Assembly: GCF_900114345.1 (NCBI RefSeq)
Contig: NZ_FOZJ01000001.1
Location: forward strand, 124,001 to 188,000
Direction: 5' to 3'
DNA from: Microbacterium sp. cf046
GTDB lineage: Bacteria > Actinomycetota > Actinomycetes > Actinomycetales > Microbacteriaceae
Length of the DNA stretch: 64,000 nt
Both the position numbers and the translations under genes were made by a program. Below the pieces are notes generated by a model. That model made no database searches. It saw only the letters and a list, made by a program, of their open reading frames with translations, and had not been told where the DNA came from. Positions 43,327 through 50,945 of this stretch are shown piece after piece. Numbering within the stretch: the stretch's first letter is position 1; each line of letters opens with the position of its first letter.

Positions 43327-43341
43327 TGATAATCGTTCTCA
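43327..43341. promoter_or_regulatory. Zur box upstream of znuA
   Basis: TGATAATCGTTCTCA is a 7-1-7 inverted repeat with most positions symmetric, and matches the AT-rich Fur/Zur consensus TGATAATGATTATCA closely. It lies between the E2 gene stop and the znuA start, in sharply less GC-rich DNA than its flanks. Zur binding is inferred from the zur gene 3 kb away in the same locus. Confidence 0.8.
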
Positions 43342-43352
43342 AACTGACGAGG

Positions 43353-44711
43353 TCAGTCGAGCAGCAGAGCGGGCTCCTCGAGCACCGAAGCGATGTCGGC
43401 GATGAACCGGGACACACCGTCGCCGTCCACGACCCGATGATCGAATGAGCCCGACACGGTGGTCACCCAGCGGGGCCGCACTTCGCCGTCGACCACCCAG
43501 GGCTTCTGCCGGATGGCGCCGAGCGCGACGATCCCGGCCTCACCCGGGTTGATGATCGGGGTTCCGGCATCGACGCCGAAGACGCCGATGTTCGTGATCG
43601 TGATCGTTCCCCCCTGCTGGTCGGCCGGTGTCGTCTTGCCCTCCCGCGCGGTGAGCGTCAGCCGCTCCAGTGCGCGTGCGAGTTCGCGGGTGTTGAGATC
43701 CTGCGCGTCCTTGATGTTCGGCACGAGCAGCCCGCGGGGCGTGGCGGCGGCGATACCGAGGTTCACGTAGTGACGCACGCGGATCTGCGCGCCCTCGTGG
43801 GTGTCGACCCAGGCGGCGTTGACCATCGGTGTGCGGCGAACCGCCCAGATCACGGCACGGGCCATGATCAGCAGCGGCGAGACCTTCACGTCGGCGAAGT
43901 CCGTCGAGGTCTTCAGCCGCTTGACGAGCTCCATGGTGCGCGATGCATCGACATCGACCCACACCGAGACGTGCGGGGCGGTGTACGCGCTGCTGGTCAT
44001 CGCGCTGGCCGTCGCCTTGCGCACGCCGCGCACCGGGATGGATTCCTCGCGTCCCTCGACCACCTCTGGCACCGCGCGGGGGGGCGAGGCGGGAGCGGAT
44101 GCGGCGGCATCCGGCGCGACGGGGAACGTCTCCTCGCGCACGGCGCCCCACTCCGGCGTCTCGATGTTGCGGAAGACGCTCGCCTGCGATGCCCGGCTCA
44201 TGACGTCTTCGCGGGTCACCTCGCCGTCCGCGCCGCTGGGCACGACGTCGGTCAGGTCCACCCCGAGATCTCGGGCGAGCTTGCGGATCGGCGGCTTCGC
44301 GATCACACCGACGGATGCGGCCACCGGCCGCTCGGCCGGCTTGCGGCGCCGCGACTGCACATGACCCGCGCTGCCGTAGCCGACCAGGACGGAGCCACCG
44401 GCATCCGCTTCGGGCTCGTGCGGCTCCCCGTGCTCGCTCTGGCCCGCCGTCGCGGGGGGTGCCGACGCGTCGGCGCTCGCGATCGTGATGATCGCCGCAC
44501 CCACGTTGACGGTGTCGCCTTCCGCGGCGAGCAGGTCGCCGACCACGCCGGCGAACGGCGACGGCAGCTCGACCAGCGACTTGGCGGTCTCGATCTCGAC
44601 GAGCACGTCATTCACGGCGACCGCGTCGCCGGGTGCAACCCGCCACGACACGATCTCAGCCTCGGTGAGTCCCTCACCGACGTCTGGGAGGAGGAACGTC
44701 TGAGTGCTCAT
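43353..44711 (-). CDS. 2-oxoacid dehydrogenase E2 (dihydrolipoyl acyltransferase)
   Basis: A 452-residue E2. One lipoyl domain at residues 1-78 has the lipoylated lysine at position 44 ([10 protein letters not shown]). A peripheral subunit-binding domain follows near residues 136-170 ([15 protein letters not shown]). The catalytic domain ends with [10 protein letters not shown], containing the HxxxD active-site motif. Together with the E1 genes upstream it forms a branched-chain 2-oxoacid or pyruvate dehydrogenase; I prefer branched-chain because of the split E1 and the single lipoyl domain. No E3 gene is present. The 118 bases between this start and the E1 beta stop contain no gene. Confidence 0.92.
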   Translation of the reverse strand: MSTQTFLLPDVGEGLTEAEIVSWRVAPGDAVAVNDVLVEIETAKSLVELPSPFAGVVGDLLAAEGDTVNVGAAIITIASADASAPPATAGQSEHGEPHEPEADAGGSVLVGYGSAGHVQSRRRKPAERPVAASVGVIAKPPIRKLARDLGVDLTDVVPSGADGEVTREDVMSRASQASVFRNIETPEWGAVREETFPVAPDAAASAPASPPRAVPEVVEGREESIPVRGVRKATASAMTSSAYTAPHVSVWVDVDASRTMELVKRLKTSTDFADVKVSPLLIMARAVIWAVRRTPMVNAAWVDTHEGAQIRVRHYVNLGIAAATPRGLLVPNIKDAQDLNTRELARALERLTLTAREGKTTPADQQGGTITITNIGVFGVDAGTPIINPGEAGIVALGAIRQKPWVVDGEVRPRWVTTVSGSFDHRVVDGDGVSRFIADIASVLEEPALLLD

Positions 44712-44829
44712 CCGGTGTCCTTTCTGGCGGCCTTCCGACCGCGAGACCGCACTGGAGCCCCGAGACAGCGGGGTGCACCCGAAGTCTCGACCACCTGTTG
44801 CAGTCTCGCGAAACGGAGGCGGCGGGTCA

Positions 44830-45912
44830 TCAGTACGCCATCGTGCGGTCGACCGCCTCGAGGATGCGGTCGGCGTCGGGGAGGAAGGCTCCCTCGAGCT
44901 TGGCGGGCGGGAACGGCGCGTCGAAGCCCGACACGCGCAGCACCGGCGCCTCGAGCGCGTAGAACGCCTTCTCCATGACCGTCGCCGCGATCTCGGAGCC
45001 GAGGCTCGAGAACCCCGGGGCCTCCTGCGCGTAGACCATCCGCCCGGTCCGGCGGACCGAGTCGAGGATCGGCCCGTAGTCGACGGGGGAGAGGGATCGC
45101 AGATCGACGACCTCGCACGATGTCCCCTCCGACTCGGCGAGCGCGGCCGCCTGCAGCAGCGTCGCGACCATCGCACCGTGGCCGACCAGGGTGACATCGG
45201 TGCCGCGGCGCACGAGCCGGCTCGTATGCAGCGGAAGCGCTCGGGCGGACGAGTCCACCTCGCCCTTCTGCCAGTAGCGGCTCTTCGGCTCGAGGAAGAT
45301 GACCGGGTCGGCCGACGCGATCGCGTCCTGGATCATCCAGTACGCGTCGTTCGGCGTCGAGGGGCTGACCACGCGCAGCCCCGGGGTATGCGTGAAGTAC
45401 ACCTCCGGGCTCTCCTGGTGGTGCTCCACGGCACCGATGTGTCCGCCGTAGGGAATGCGGATCACGACCGGCATGCTGATCGCGCCCTCGTGCCGGTTCG
45501 TGATCTTCGCGAGCTGGGAGGTGATCTGATCGAACGCCGGGAACACGAATCCGTCGAACTGGATCTCGCACACCGGCCGGAAGCCGCCCATCGCGAGCCC
45601 GATCGCGGTTCCCACGATCCCCGATTCGGCGAGCGGGGTGTCGAGCACGCGCTGCTCGCCGAACTCGGCCTGCAGGCCCTCGGTGACGCGGAAGACGCCG
45701 CCGAGCCGGCCGATGTCCTCACCCATGAGGAGCACTCGATCGTTCTCCGTCATCGCCCGCCGCAGCCCGGCGTTGAGCGCGCGACTGAACGGCATCGTCT
45801 CGATCGGCGAGGCTGCCTCCGTGGGAATGCCCGCAGTGGCCGTCTCCTCGGCCGGCTGGGGCGCGCCCGCGGTCGCCGAGCTCGTCGAAGCGTCGCCCGC
45901 TGCAATGCTCAC
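44830..45912 (-). CDS. 2-oxoacid dehydrogenase E1 subunit beta
   Basis: A 360-residue transketolase-like beta subunit. Conserved blocks are [45 protein letters not shown] and [13 protein letters not shown]. It forms the heterotetramer with the alpha subunit to decarboxylate the oxoacid onto thiamine diphosphate. An Ala/Thr-rich N-terminal extension of about 38 residues precedes the domain. The GTG overlaps the alpha stop by 4 bases. Confidence 0.93.
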   Translation of the reverse strand: MSIAAGDASTSSATAGAPQPAEETATAGIPTEAASPIETMPFSRALNAGLRRAMTENDRVLLMGEDIGRLGGVFRVTEGLQAEFGEQRVLDTPLAESGIVGTAIGLAMGGFRPVCEIQFDGFVFPAFDQITSQLAKITNRHEGAISMPVVIRIPYGGHIGAVEHHQESPEVYFTHTPGLRVVSPSTPNDAYWMIQDAIASADPVIFLEPKSRYWQKGEVDSSARALPLHTSRLVRRGTDVTLVGHGAMVATLLQAAALAESEGTSCEVVDLRSLSPVDYGPILDSVRRTGRMVYAQEAPGFSSLGSEIAATVMEKAFYALEAPVLRVSGFDAPFPPAKLEGAFLPDADRILEAVDRTMAY

Positions 45913-47057
45913 GATGCGTCCTCCTCGAACGATGCCTCGTATGCGGCGAGCCACGCTCGCTGCCCGTCGATGAGCGGATGCGGCTCGCTGTACACATGGT
46001 CGAACATGAGGTCGGTGGGGATCGTGCCCAGCTCGACGGTGCGCACGCGGGCGTCGTCGGCCACGGCTGCGCCTTCGGCCGCGACCTCGGAGAAGAACGC
46101 ATCGGACGCGCCCCGCGCCCGCAGGTACGCGGCCATCCGCGCGATCGGGTCGCGGCGCGCCCACGACTCCTCCTCCGCGGAGGTGCGGTACTTCGTCGGA
46201 TCGTCGCTCGTGGTGTGCGCACCCATCCGGTAGGTCATCGCCTCGATCGCGCGGGGGCCTGCGCCGGATCGCGCCTCATCGAGCGCGACCCGCGTGACGG
46301 CGTAGCTGGCCAGGACATCGTTGCCGTCGATGGGGACGCTCGGGATGCCGTAGCCGGCCCCTCGGCGATGCAGCGGCGACCGCGACTGGGTGGCGACCGG
46401 CACAGAGATCGCCCACTGGTTGTTCTGCAGGAAGAAGACCTCGGGCGTGCGGTAGCTGGCCGCGAAGACCATCGCCTCGTGGACATCGCCCTGGCTCGAG
46501 GCACCGTCGCCGTAGTAGACGATCACGGCCTCATCCCGCTCGGGGTCTCCGGAGCCGGATCGCCCGTCGAAGACGAGACCCATCGCGAGGCCGGTCGCAT
46601 GCAGCGTCTGCGAGCCGAGTACGAGCGTGTAGATATGGGTGTTGCCGTTCTTCGGGTCGTAGGGGTTCCACCCGCCGTGCGTGAGTCCGCGCATCACGCG
46701 GATGATGTCGACCGGATCGACGCCGCGGATCGTGCACACGACGTGCTCGCGGTAGGAGGGGAAGAGGTGGTCCTGCACGCGGGCGGCGCGCGCCGACCCG
46801 ACCTGTGCAGCCTCCTGGCCGAAGCTCGGCGGCCAGAGCGCCAGCTGTCCCTGCCGCTGCAGGTTGGTGGCCTGCTGGTCGAACGCGCGGATCACGAACA
46901 TGTCGCGATAGAAGCCCTCGAGGTCGGCATCCGTCAGCGAGTCGATGATCTCCAGATAGGGCTCGGCGGCGACGGTGGGCGCGAGCGTCCCGTCGGCCGC
47001 GAGCACGCGGACGAGTTCGGGCGCATCGCCCTGCACGACGTCTTCAGGCGTGGTCAC
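45909..47057 (-). CDS. 2-oxoacid dehydrogenase E1 subunit alpha
   Basis: A 382-residue thiamine-diphosphate-dependent subunit. The ThDP motif runs from YYGDGASSQGDVHEAMVFAA to NNQWAIS. The phosphorylation-loop region MGAHTTSDDPTKYR matches branched-chain E1 alpha. The first gene of the alpha-beta-E2 unit. The GTG has TAGCGT ending 6 bases upstream (47064-47069) and no Shine-Dalgarno, with the promoter placed inside the 3' end of hisC. Confidence 0.93.
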   Translation of the reverse strand: MTTPEDVVQGDAPELVRVLAADGTLAPTVAAEPYLEIIDSLTDADLEGFYRDMFVIRAFDQQATNLQRQGQLALWPPSFGQEAAQVGSARAARVQDHLFPSYREHVVCTIRGVDPVDIIRVMRGLTHGGWNPYDPKNGNTHIYTLVLGSQTLHATGLAMGLVFDGRSGSGDPERDEAVIVYYGDGASSQGDVHEAMVFAASYRTPEVFFLQNNQWAISVPVATQSRSPLHRRGAGYGIPSVPIDGNDVLASYAVTRVALDEARSGAGPRAIEAMTYRMGAHTTSDDPTKYRTSAEEESWARRDPIARMAAYLRARGASDAFFSEVAAEGAAVADDARVRTVELGTIPTDLMFDHVYSEPHPLIDGQRAWLAAYEASFEEDAS

Positions 47058-47061
47058 CGTT

Positions 47062-48174
47062 CTACGCTAGCCCGCGCCCCGAATGGCCCTCTGGGAGGTC
47101 CTTCACAACGGATGCCGCGATCCGTAGGACCTTCTCGACAGAGTCCTCCTCGCCCACGCTGATCCGCAGACCGTCACCGGCGAAGGGCCGGACGATGAGT
47201 CCCGCCGCGTCGAACGCCTCCGCGAGGTCGAGCGTCTCGCGGCCCCCGGGCAGCCATACGAAGTTGCCCTGGGCGGCAGGCACGCGCCATCCGCTGCCGC
47301 GCAGCGCCGCGGCGAGTCGGTCTCTCCGGTCGGCGATCGTGCGCACACGCTCGAGGAGCGCGTCTTCGGCGTCGAGGCTCGCGAGCGCGGCCTCCTCCGC
47401 ATGCGCCGTGACGGACAGCGGGATGCTGGTGCTCCGCGCCGCGTCCAGGATGCGCGGATGACCGATCGCGTAGCCGATGCGCAGACCAGCCAGACCGAAC
47501 GCCTTCGAGAAGGTGCGGAGGACGACCACGTTCGCGCGGCCGTCCGCGCCCAGGACGCGCAACCCGTCGACCGACTCCGGGTCGGTGACGAACTCGGCAT
47601 ATGCCTCGTCGAGAATGATCAGCACGTTCGCGGGTACGGCATCGGCGAACGCGTCGAACTCGGCCTGGGTGACGATGGGTCCGGTGGGGTTGTTCGGGCT
47701 GCACACGATGATCGCGCGCGTGCGATCAGTGACGGCGGCCGCCATGGCCGGCAGGTCGTGGCGCGCGTCATCGGTCAGCGGAACCTGGACCGGAGTCGCC
47801 CCGGCGACGACGGCGAGCCAGGGATAGGCCTCGAACGAGCGCCACGCGAAGATGACCTCGTCGCCGGGACCCGACGTCGCCAGCACGAGCTGCGCGAGGA
47901 TCGACACGCTTCCTGCTGCGATGTGCACGGAGCCGTCGTCGACACCGAACCGCTCCGCAAGGCGCGCCCGCAGTCGCCCGGCCGTCGCGTCAGGGTACCG
48001 GTTCAAAGAAGTCGCGGCCTGGACGGCCTCCAGCACGCCGGGCAGCGGATCGAACGGGTTCTCGTTGCTCGACAGCTTGAAGGCATCAGCACCCGCCTGC
48101 TTGCCCTGCTTGTACGGCGGGAGGGCGGCGATCTCGGGGCGGACGCGCACGGGGATCTCGGGGGCGTCGGTCAC
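47062..48174 (-). CDS. hisC: Histidinol-phosphate aminotransferase
   Basis: A 370-residue class II aminotransferase of the HisC/aromatic-amino-acid group. The PLP lysine is K224 in [16 protein letters not shown]. Other blocks are [17 protein letters not shown] and ILDEAYAEF. The N-terminus ([12 protein letters not shown]) is characteristic of actinobacterial HisC-like enzymes, some of which use aromatic substrates instead. It is not in a his operon here, so AroJ/PatA-like aromatic transamination is an alternative. The GTG has TAGACT 6 bases upstream. Confidence 0.88.
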   Translation of the reverse strand: MTDAPEIPVRVRPEIAALPPYKQGKQAGADAFKLSSNENPFDPLPGVLEAVQAATSLNRYPDATAGRLRARLAERFGVDDGSVHIAAGSVSILAQLVLATSGPGDEVIFAWRSFEAYPWLAVVAGATPVQVPLTDDARHDLPAMAAAVTDRTRAIIVCSPNNPTGPIVTQAEFDAFADAVPANVLIILDEAYAEFVTDPESVDGLRVLGADGRANVVVLRTFSKAFGLAGLRIGYAIGHPRILDAARSTSIPLSVTAHAEEAALASLDAEDALLERVRTIADRRDRLAAALRGSGWRVPAAQGNFVWLPGGRETLDLAEAFDAAGLIVRPFAGDGLRISVGEEDSVEKVLRIAASVVKDLPEGHSGRGLA

Positions 48175-48271
48175 CCTGCGAGTCTAGGCACCGCGGCGCA
48201 TCGCGGCATCCCGAGCCTGCGGACGAGTCGATCGTATGCACTGGCAGGGGCGCGTGGCAGACTGACGGACT

Positions 48272-48664
48272 ATGGGTTTCCTCATCCGCGTCGTCGTCAA
48301 TGCTTTCGCGATCTGGGTCGTCACACTGATCCCCGCACTGCAGGTGACGATCATCGCGTTCCCGCCGGGCGAGACGCTCCAGCTCGTGATCACCCTGCTG
48401 GTCGTGGCCGCGATCTTCGCCCTCGTGAACACGATCATCGGCACCGTGATCAAGATCCTGGCGTTCCCGATCTACATCCTCACGCTCGGCCTGATCGGGC
48501 TGATCATCAACGCGTTCCTGCTGTGGCTGACCGCGTGGATCACGAGCTTCTGGAGTTGGGGCCTGCGCGTCGAGGACTTCTGGTGGGGTGTCGTCGCGGC
48601 GATCATCATCTCGCTGATCAACTGGGTCTTCGGCATCATCCTCCGCCCGAAGTCGAAGGACTGA
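48272..48664 (+). CDS. Small membrane protein, phage-holin-family (YvlD-like)
   Basis: A 130-residue protein with four hydrophobic helices (FLIRVVVNAFAIWVVTLIPAL, VITLLVVAAIFALVNTIIG, FPIYILTLGLIGLIINAFLLWL, WGVVAAIIISLINWVFGIIL). It matches the DUF1404-free phage-holin-superfamily/YvlD group, common in bacterial chromosomes and not evidence of a prophage. CAGACT (48258-48263) lies 8 bases before the ATG. The last 29 bases overlap the convergent hydrolase gene. Confidence 0.82.
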   Translation: MGFLIRVVVNAFAIWVVTLIPALQVTIIAFPPGETLQLVITLLVVAAIFALVNTIIGTVIKILAFPIYILTLGLIGLIINAFLLWLTAWITSFWSWGLRVEDFWWGVVAAIIISLINWVFGIILRPKSKD

Positions 48665-50012
48665 TCGGACTCGACGGCGCTACCGCGGGTCGCGGCAGCG
48701 GCTCCGGTGCGACCCGCATCGCGCTGTACTCCGTGACGTCCACGGATGCAGCCCCGCGCAGTTCGTCGAAGACAGACTCGACCGCGGTCATGCGTGCGTC
48801 GCCGGATGCGTCAAGGACCTCCGCCGTCCGGGTGTAGCCCTCGATGCCGTGGACGGCCAGCGCGAGGTCGTGCAGACCCGGGCGTGGATCGGCCGTTCGC
48901 TCCGCCACGAAGCTGCCGGGCGCACCCACCGCACCCGCGTGCCCGCCTCCCGCCAGCGCCGCGACCGGGTCGTCGCTGTGTCTCAGCGCGATGCTCAGGG
49001 TTCCCGGACCCACATCGGCTTCCACCGGCGACCCGAACGTGACGAGCGTCCTGGTGTCGAAGCCGCCCTCGAGGGCGACGTGAGAGAGCACCATCCCACC
49101 CTGCGAGTGGCCGAAGGCGTGGACGACATCGCCCGTCTGTGCTCCCGCCTGCTCGAGTGCGGCAACCGTCGCGTCGTACGAAGCGGACCGTTCACCCGTG
49201 TAGAGCTGCACGTTGGAGCCCATGTCGAACGGCTCCCTGGTCTGGGGAAGGAGGGTCTCTGTGCCCGTGACGTAGACCGCGAACTGGTGCGAGCCGTCCT
49301 GCATCGTGTACCGCTCGACGCGGATGCGCGACTCGCCCCCGGTCGGGATGCGCGCCGCCGCCTCGGCGAGCGAAGTCGGCGCCGTCGTCGCGCCCCGCGC
49401 TGCGACGGGCGAGACGATCACCGCCGTCGTGCTGCCCCGCAGCCGGGACGTCGAGGCGACGGTGCCCGCCCCGGCCCCGCCGATAGCCCGCTGGATGGAC
49501 CACGCAAGGGGAATGGCGAACGCATGCATCCCCGGAGCAAGCCACCAGAGCACGCCCGGCGCCTGTGCAGCGAGCCCGTTCGGCCACGACAGCCAGTGTG
49601 CGAGTGCTCCGACCGTGGCCTGCCCGTCCGCCTCCGGAAACTCTCGCCCGAGTGCGCCGAGTCGTGCGTCGATGCGCGCGACTGCGGCGCTGTCACCCGC
49701 CGAAGCGGCGGCGGCGCGCTCGGTTCGCAGTTCGACGATCTCGTAGACGGCCGCCGCCGAGCGCAGGGCTGCTGAGATGTCGACTGCCCCTTCGGCGACG
49801 GCGAGGATCCGCCGCCGCACCAGTTCGATCGCCGACGACACCTCGTACGCGGCGTCCGTCGCGGCGAACAGACGCAGACCCGCCGAGCCGACGAGCCCCG
49901 CGACGTCGGTCAGGTCCGACGCGAGCCCCGTGAACCCGTCGGCCGCGCGGCGCAGGGTCGCCGTGTCGACCGCGACCGCGCCTCCTCCGCGGATGTCGAG
50001 ATCGTCGCTCAC
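48636..50012 (-). CDS. Alpha/beta-hydrolase-domain protein with WXG/LXG-like N-terminus
   Basis: A 458-residue protein. The first 110 or so residues are helical and resemble the N-terminal helical hairpins of type VII secretion substrates (VDTATLRRAADGFTGLASDLTDVAG). A hydrophobic stretch with WLSWPNGL and APGVLWWLAPG follows. The C-terminal half is a lipase-like hydrolase with nucleophile elbow AFGHSQGGMV and ends in a Pro/Ser-rich tail. The GTG overlaps the stop of a small coiled-coil gene upstream by 4 bases. Export by an ESX-like system is plausible but no secretion gene is in the window. Confidence 0.7.
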   Translation of the reverse strand: MSDDLDIRGGGAVAVDTATLRRAADGFTGLASDLTDVAGLVGSAGLRLFAATDAAYEVSSAIELVRRRILAVAEGAVDISAALRSAAAVYEIVELRTERAAAASAGDSAAVARIDARLGALGREFPEADGQATVGALAHWLSWPNGLAAQAPGVLWWLAPGMHAFAIPLAWSIQRAIGGAGAGTVASTSRLRGSTTAVIVSPVAARGATTAPTSLAEAAARIPTGGESRIRVERYTMQDGSHQFAVYVTGTETLLPQTREPFDMGSNVQLYTGERSASYDATVAALEQAGAQTGDVVHAFGHSQGGMVLSHVALEGGFDTRTLVTFGSPVEADVGPGTLSIALRHSDDPVAALAGGGHAGAVGAPGSFVAERTADPRPGLHDLALAVHGIEGYTRTAEVLDASGDARMTAVESVFDELRGAASVDVTEYSAMRVAPEPLPRPAVAPSSPISPSTSGGG

Positions 50013-50296
50013 ACGCCGTACCTCCAGACGTGCGCTTCGATGCGGGATCGCAGCCGGCCCACCTCGTCCCGAGCATCGTCCACGGCTCCGGAGAGCGTCG
50101 CGACGTCTCGTCGCCAGGCATCGGCATCTGCGTGGAACAGCTGTGCGGCATCCGTCCTCCAGTCCGTCGCGTCGGCGACGCACACCGCGCGCGTCGACAG
50201 GTCGGCGAGGCAGCCGACGGCTTCGCCGAGCTGTCGCTGCGCCGACTCGATTGCTTCGAGGGCCTGGCTGGCGATGTTCATTGACGCGATCGGCAT
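50009..50296 (-). CDS. Small coiled-coil protein, possible WXG100-like partner
   Basis: A 95-residue helical protein (ALEAIESAQRQLGEAVGCLADL, then ADAWRRDVATLSGAVDDARDEVGRLRSRIEAHVW). It contains two long amphipathic helices but lacks an exact central WXG; ATDWRTD sits near the middle. Size, helicity and coupling to the hydrolase gene are those of small partners of type VII effectors. ATG codons at 50296 and 50281 are possible starts; neither has a strong ribosome site. Confidence 0.55.
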   Translation of the reverse strand: MPIASMNIASQALEAIESAQRQLGEAVGCLADLSTRAVCVADATDWRTDAAQLFHADADAWRRDVATLSGAVDDARDEVGRLRSRIEAHVWRYGV

Positions 50297-50411
50297 GCGG
50301 GATACTCTCGACGACGCGGAGCCGGGTGCGAGCTGTCCGTCGCGGCACTGGGGAGAACCGTCATTCGAAGTGTGCTGTGCAGGAACTGCCCGACGGTCGC
50401 AGAATGGACGC

Positions 50412-50945
50412 ATGACTGACAGCGCCGTGGAGCCTTTCCACGTCGTGTTCGTGTGCACCGGCAACATCTGCCGGTCGCCGATGGCTGATGTCGTGTTCCG
50501 CTGGTTCGCGGATGCCGCGGGCCTGGGTGATCGAGTCGCCTCGACGAGCGCCGGCACGGGTGACTGGCATGTCGGCGAGCGCGCCGACCAGCGCACCATC
50601 GACGCGCTCGACCGTCATGGCTATGACGGCAACCGACATCGCGCCCGGCAGTTCACCCACGGCGACTTCGCGCGCAACGATCTCGTGGTCGCGCTGGACC
50701 GCAGCCACGAGCGCATCCTGCGCGGGTGGGCAAGGAACGAGGCCGACGCCGACAAGATCGCGCTGCTCATGTCGTTCGATCAGCACGCGCGGACACTCGA
50801 TGTTCCGGATCCGTACTACGCCGGTCCCGGAATGTTCGACGAGGTGCTCGTCATGATCGAGAGCGGCAGCCGCGCGCTGTTCCGCCAGCTCGAGCCGGCG
50901 ATCCGCCCCGCGGTGGCACCGCGGGGCGGATCGAGGCGGGTCTGA
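50412..50945 (+). CDS. Low-molecular-weight protein tyrosine phosphatase
   Basis: A 177-residue phosphatase. The P-loop is VCTGNICRSP (nucleophile Cys15, Arg21) and the acid loop is VPDPYYAGP. Size and order match the LMW-PTP family, which dephosphorylates protein tyrosines and in actinobacteria can be secreted (PtpA). No signal peptide is present. CAGAAT ends 6 bases before the ATG (leaderless). The terminal 30 coding bases form a hairpin that can terminate transcription, so the protein ends in RGGSRRV. Confidence 0.92.
   Translation: MTDSAVEPFHVVFVCTGNICRSPMADVVFRWFADAAGLGDRVASTSAGTGDWHVGERADQRTIDALDRHGYDGNRHRARQFTHGDFARNDLVVALDRSHERILRGWARNEADADKIALLMSFDQHARTLDVPDPYYAGPGMFDEVLVMIESGSRALFRQLEPAIRPAVAPRGGSRRV
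50901..50931. terminator. Hairpin inside the 3' end of the phosphatase gene
   Basis: Arms of 15 bases (ATCCGCCCCGCGGTG and its complement) around one base lie within the last coding codons and end 14 bases before the stop. The gene converges on the nuclease gene, so it can terminate both strands. Confidence 0.6.

Noticed and set aside
48272..48664. Phage-holin-like protein as sign of a prophage
   Set aside because: The YvlD/holin-like family is chromosomal and widespread; no other phage gene is near.
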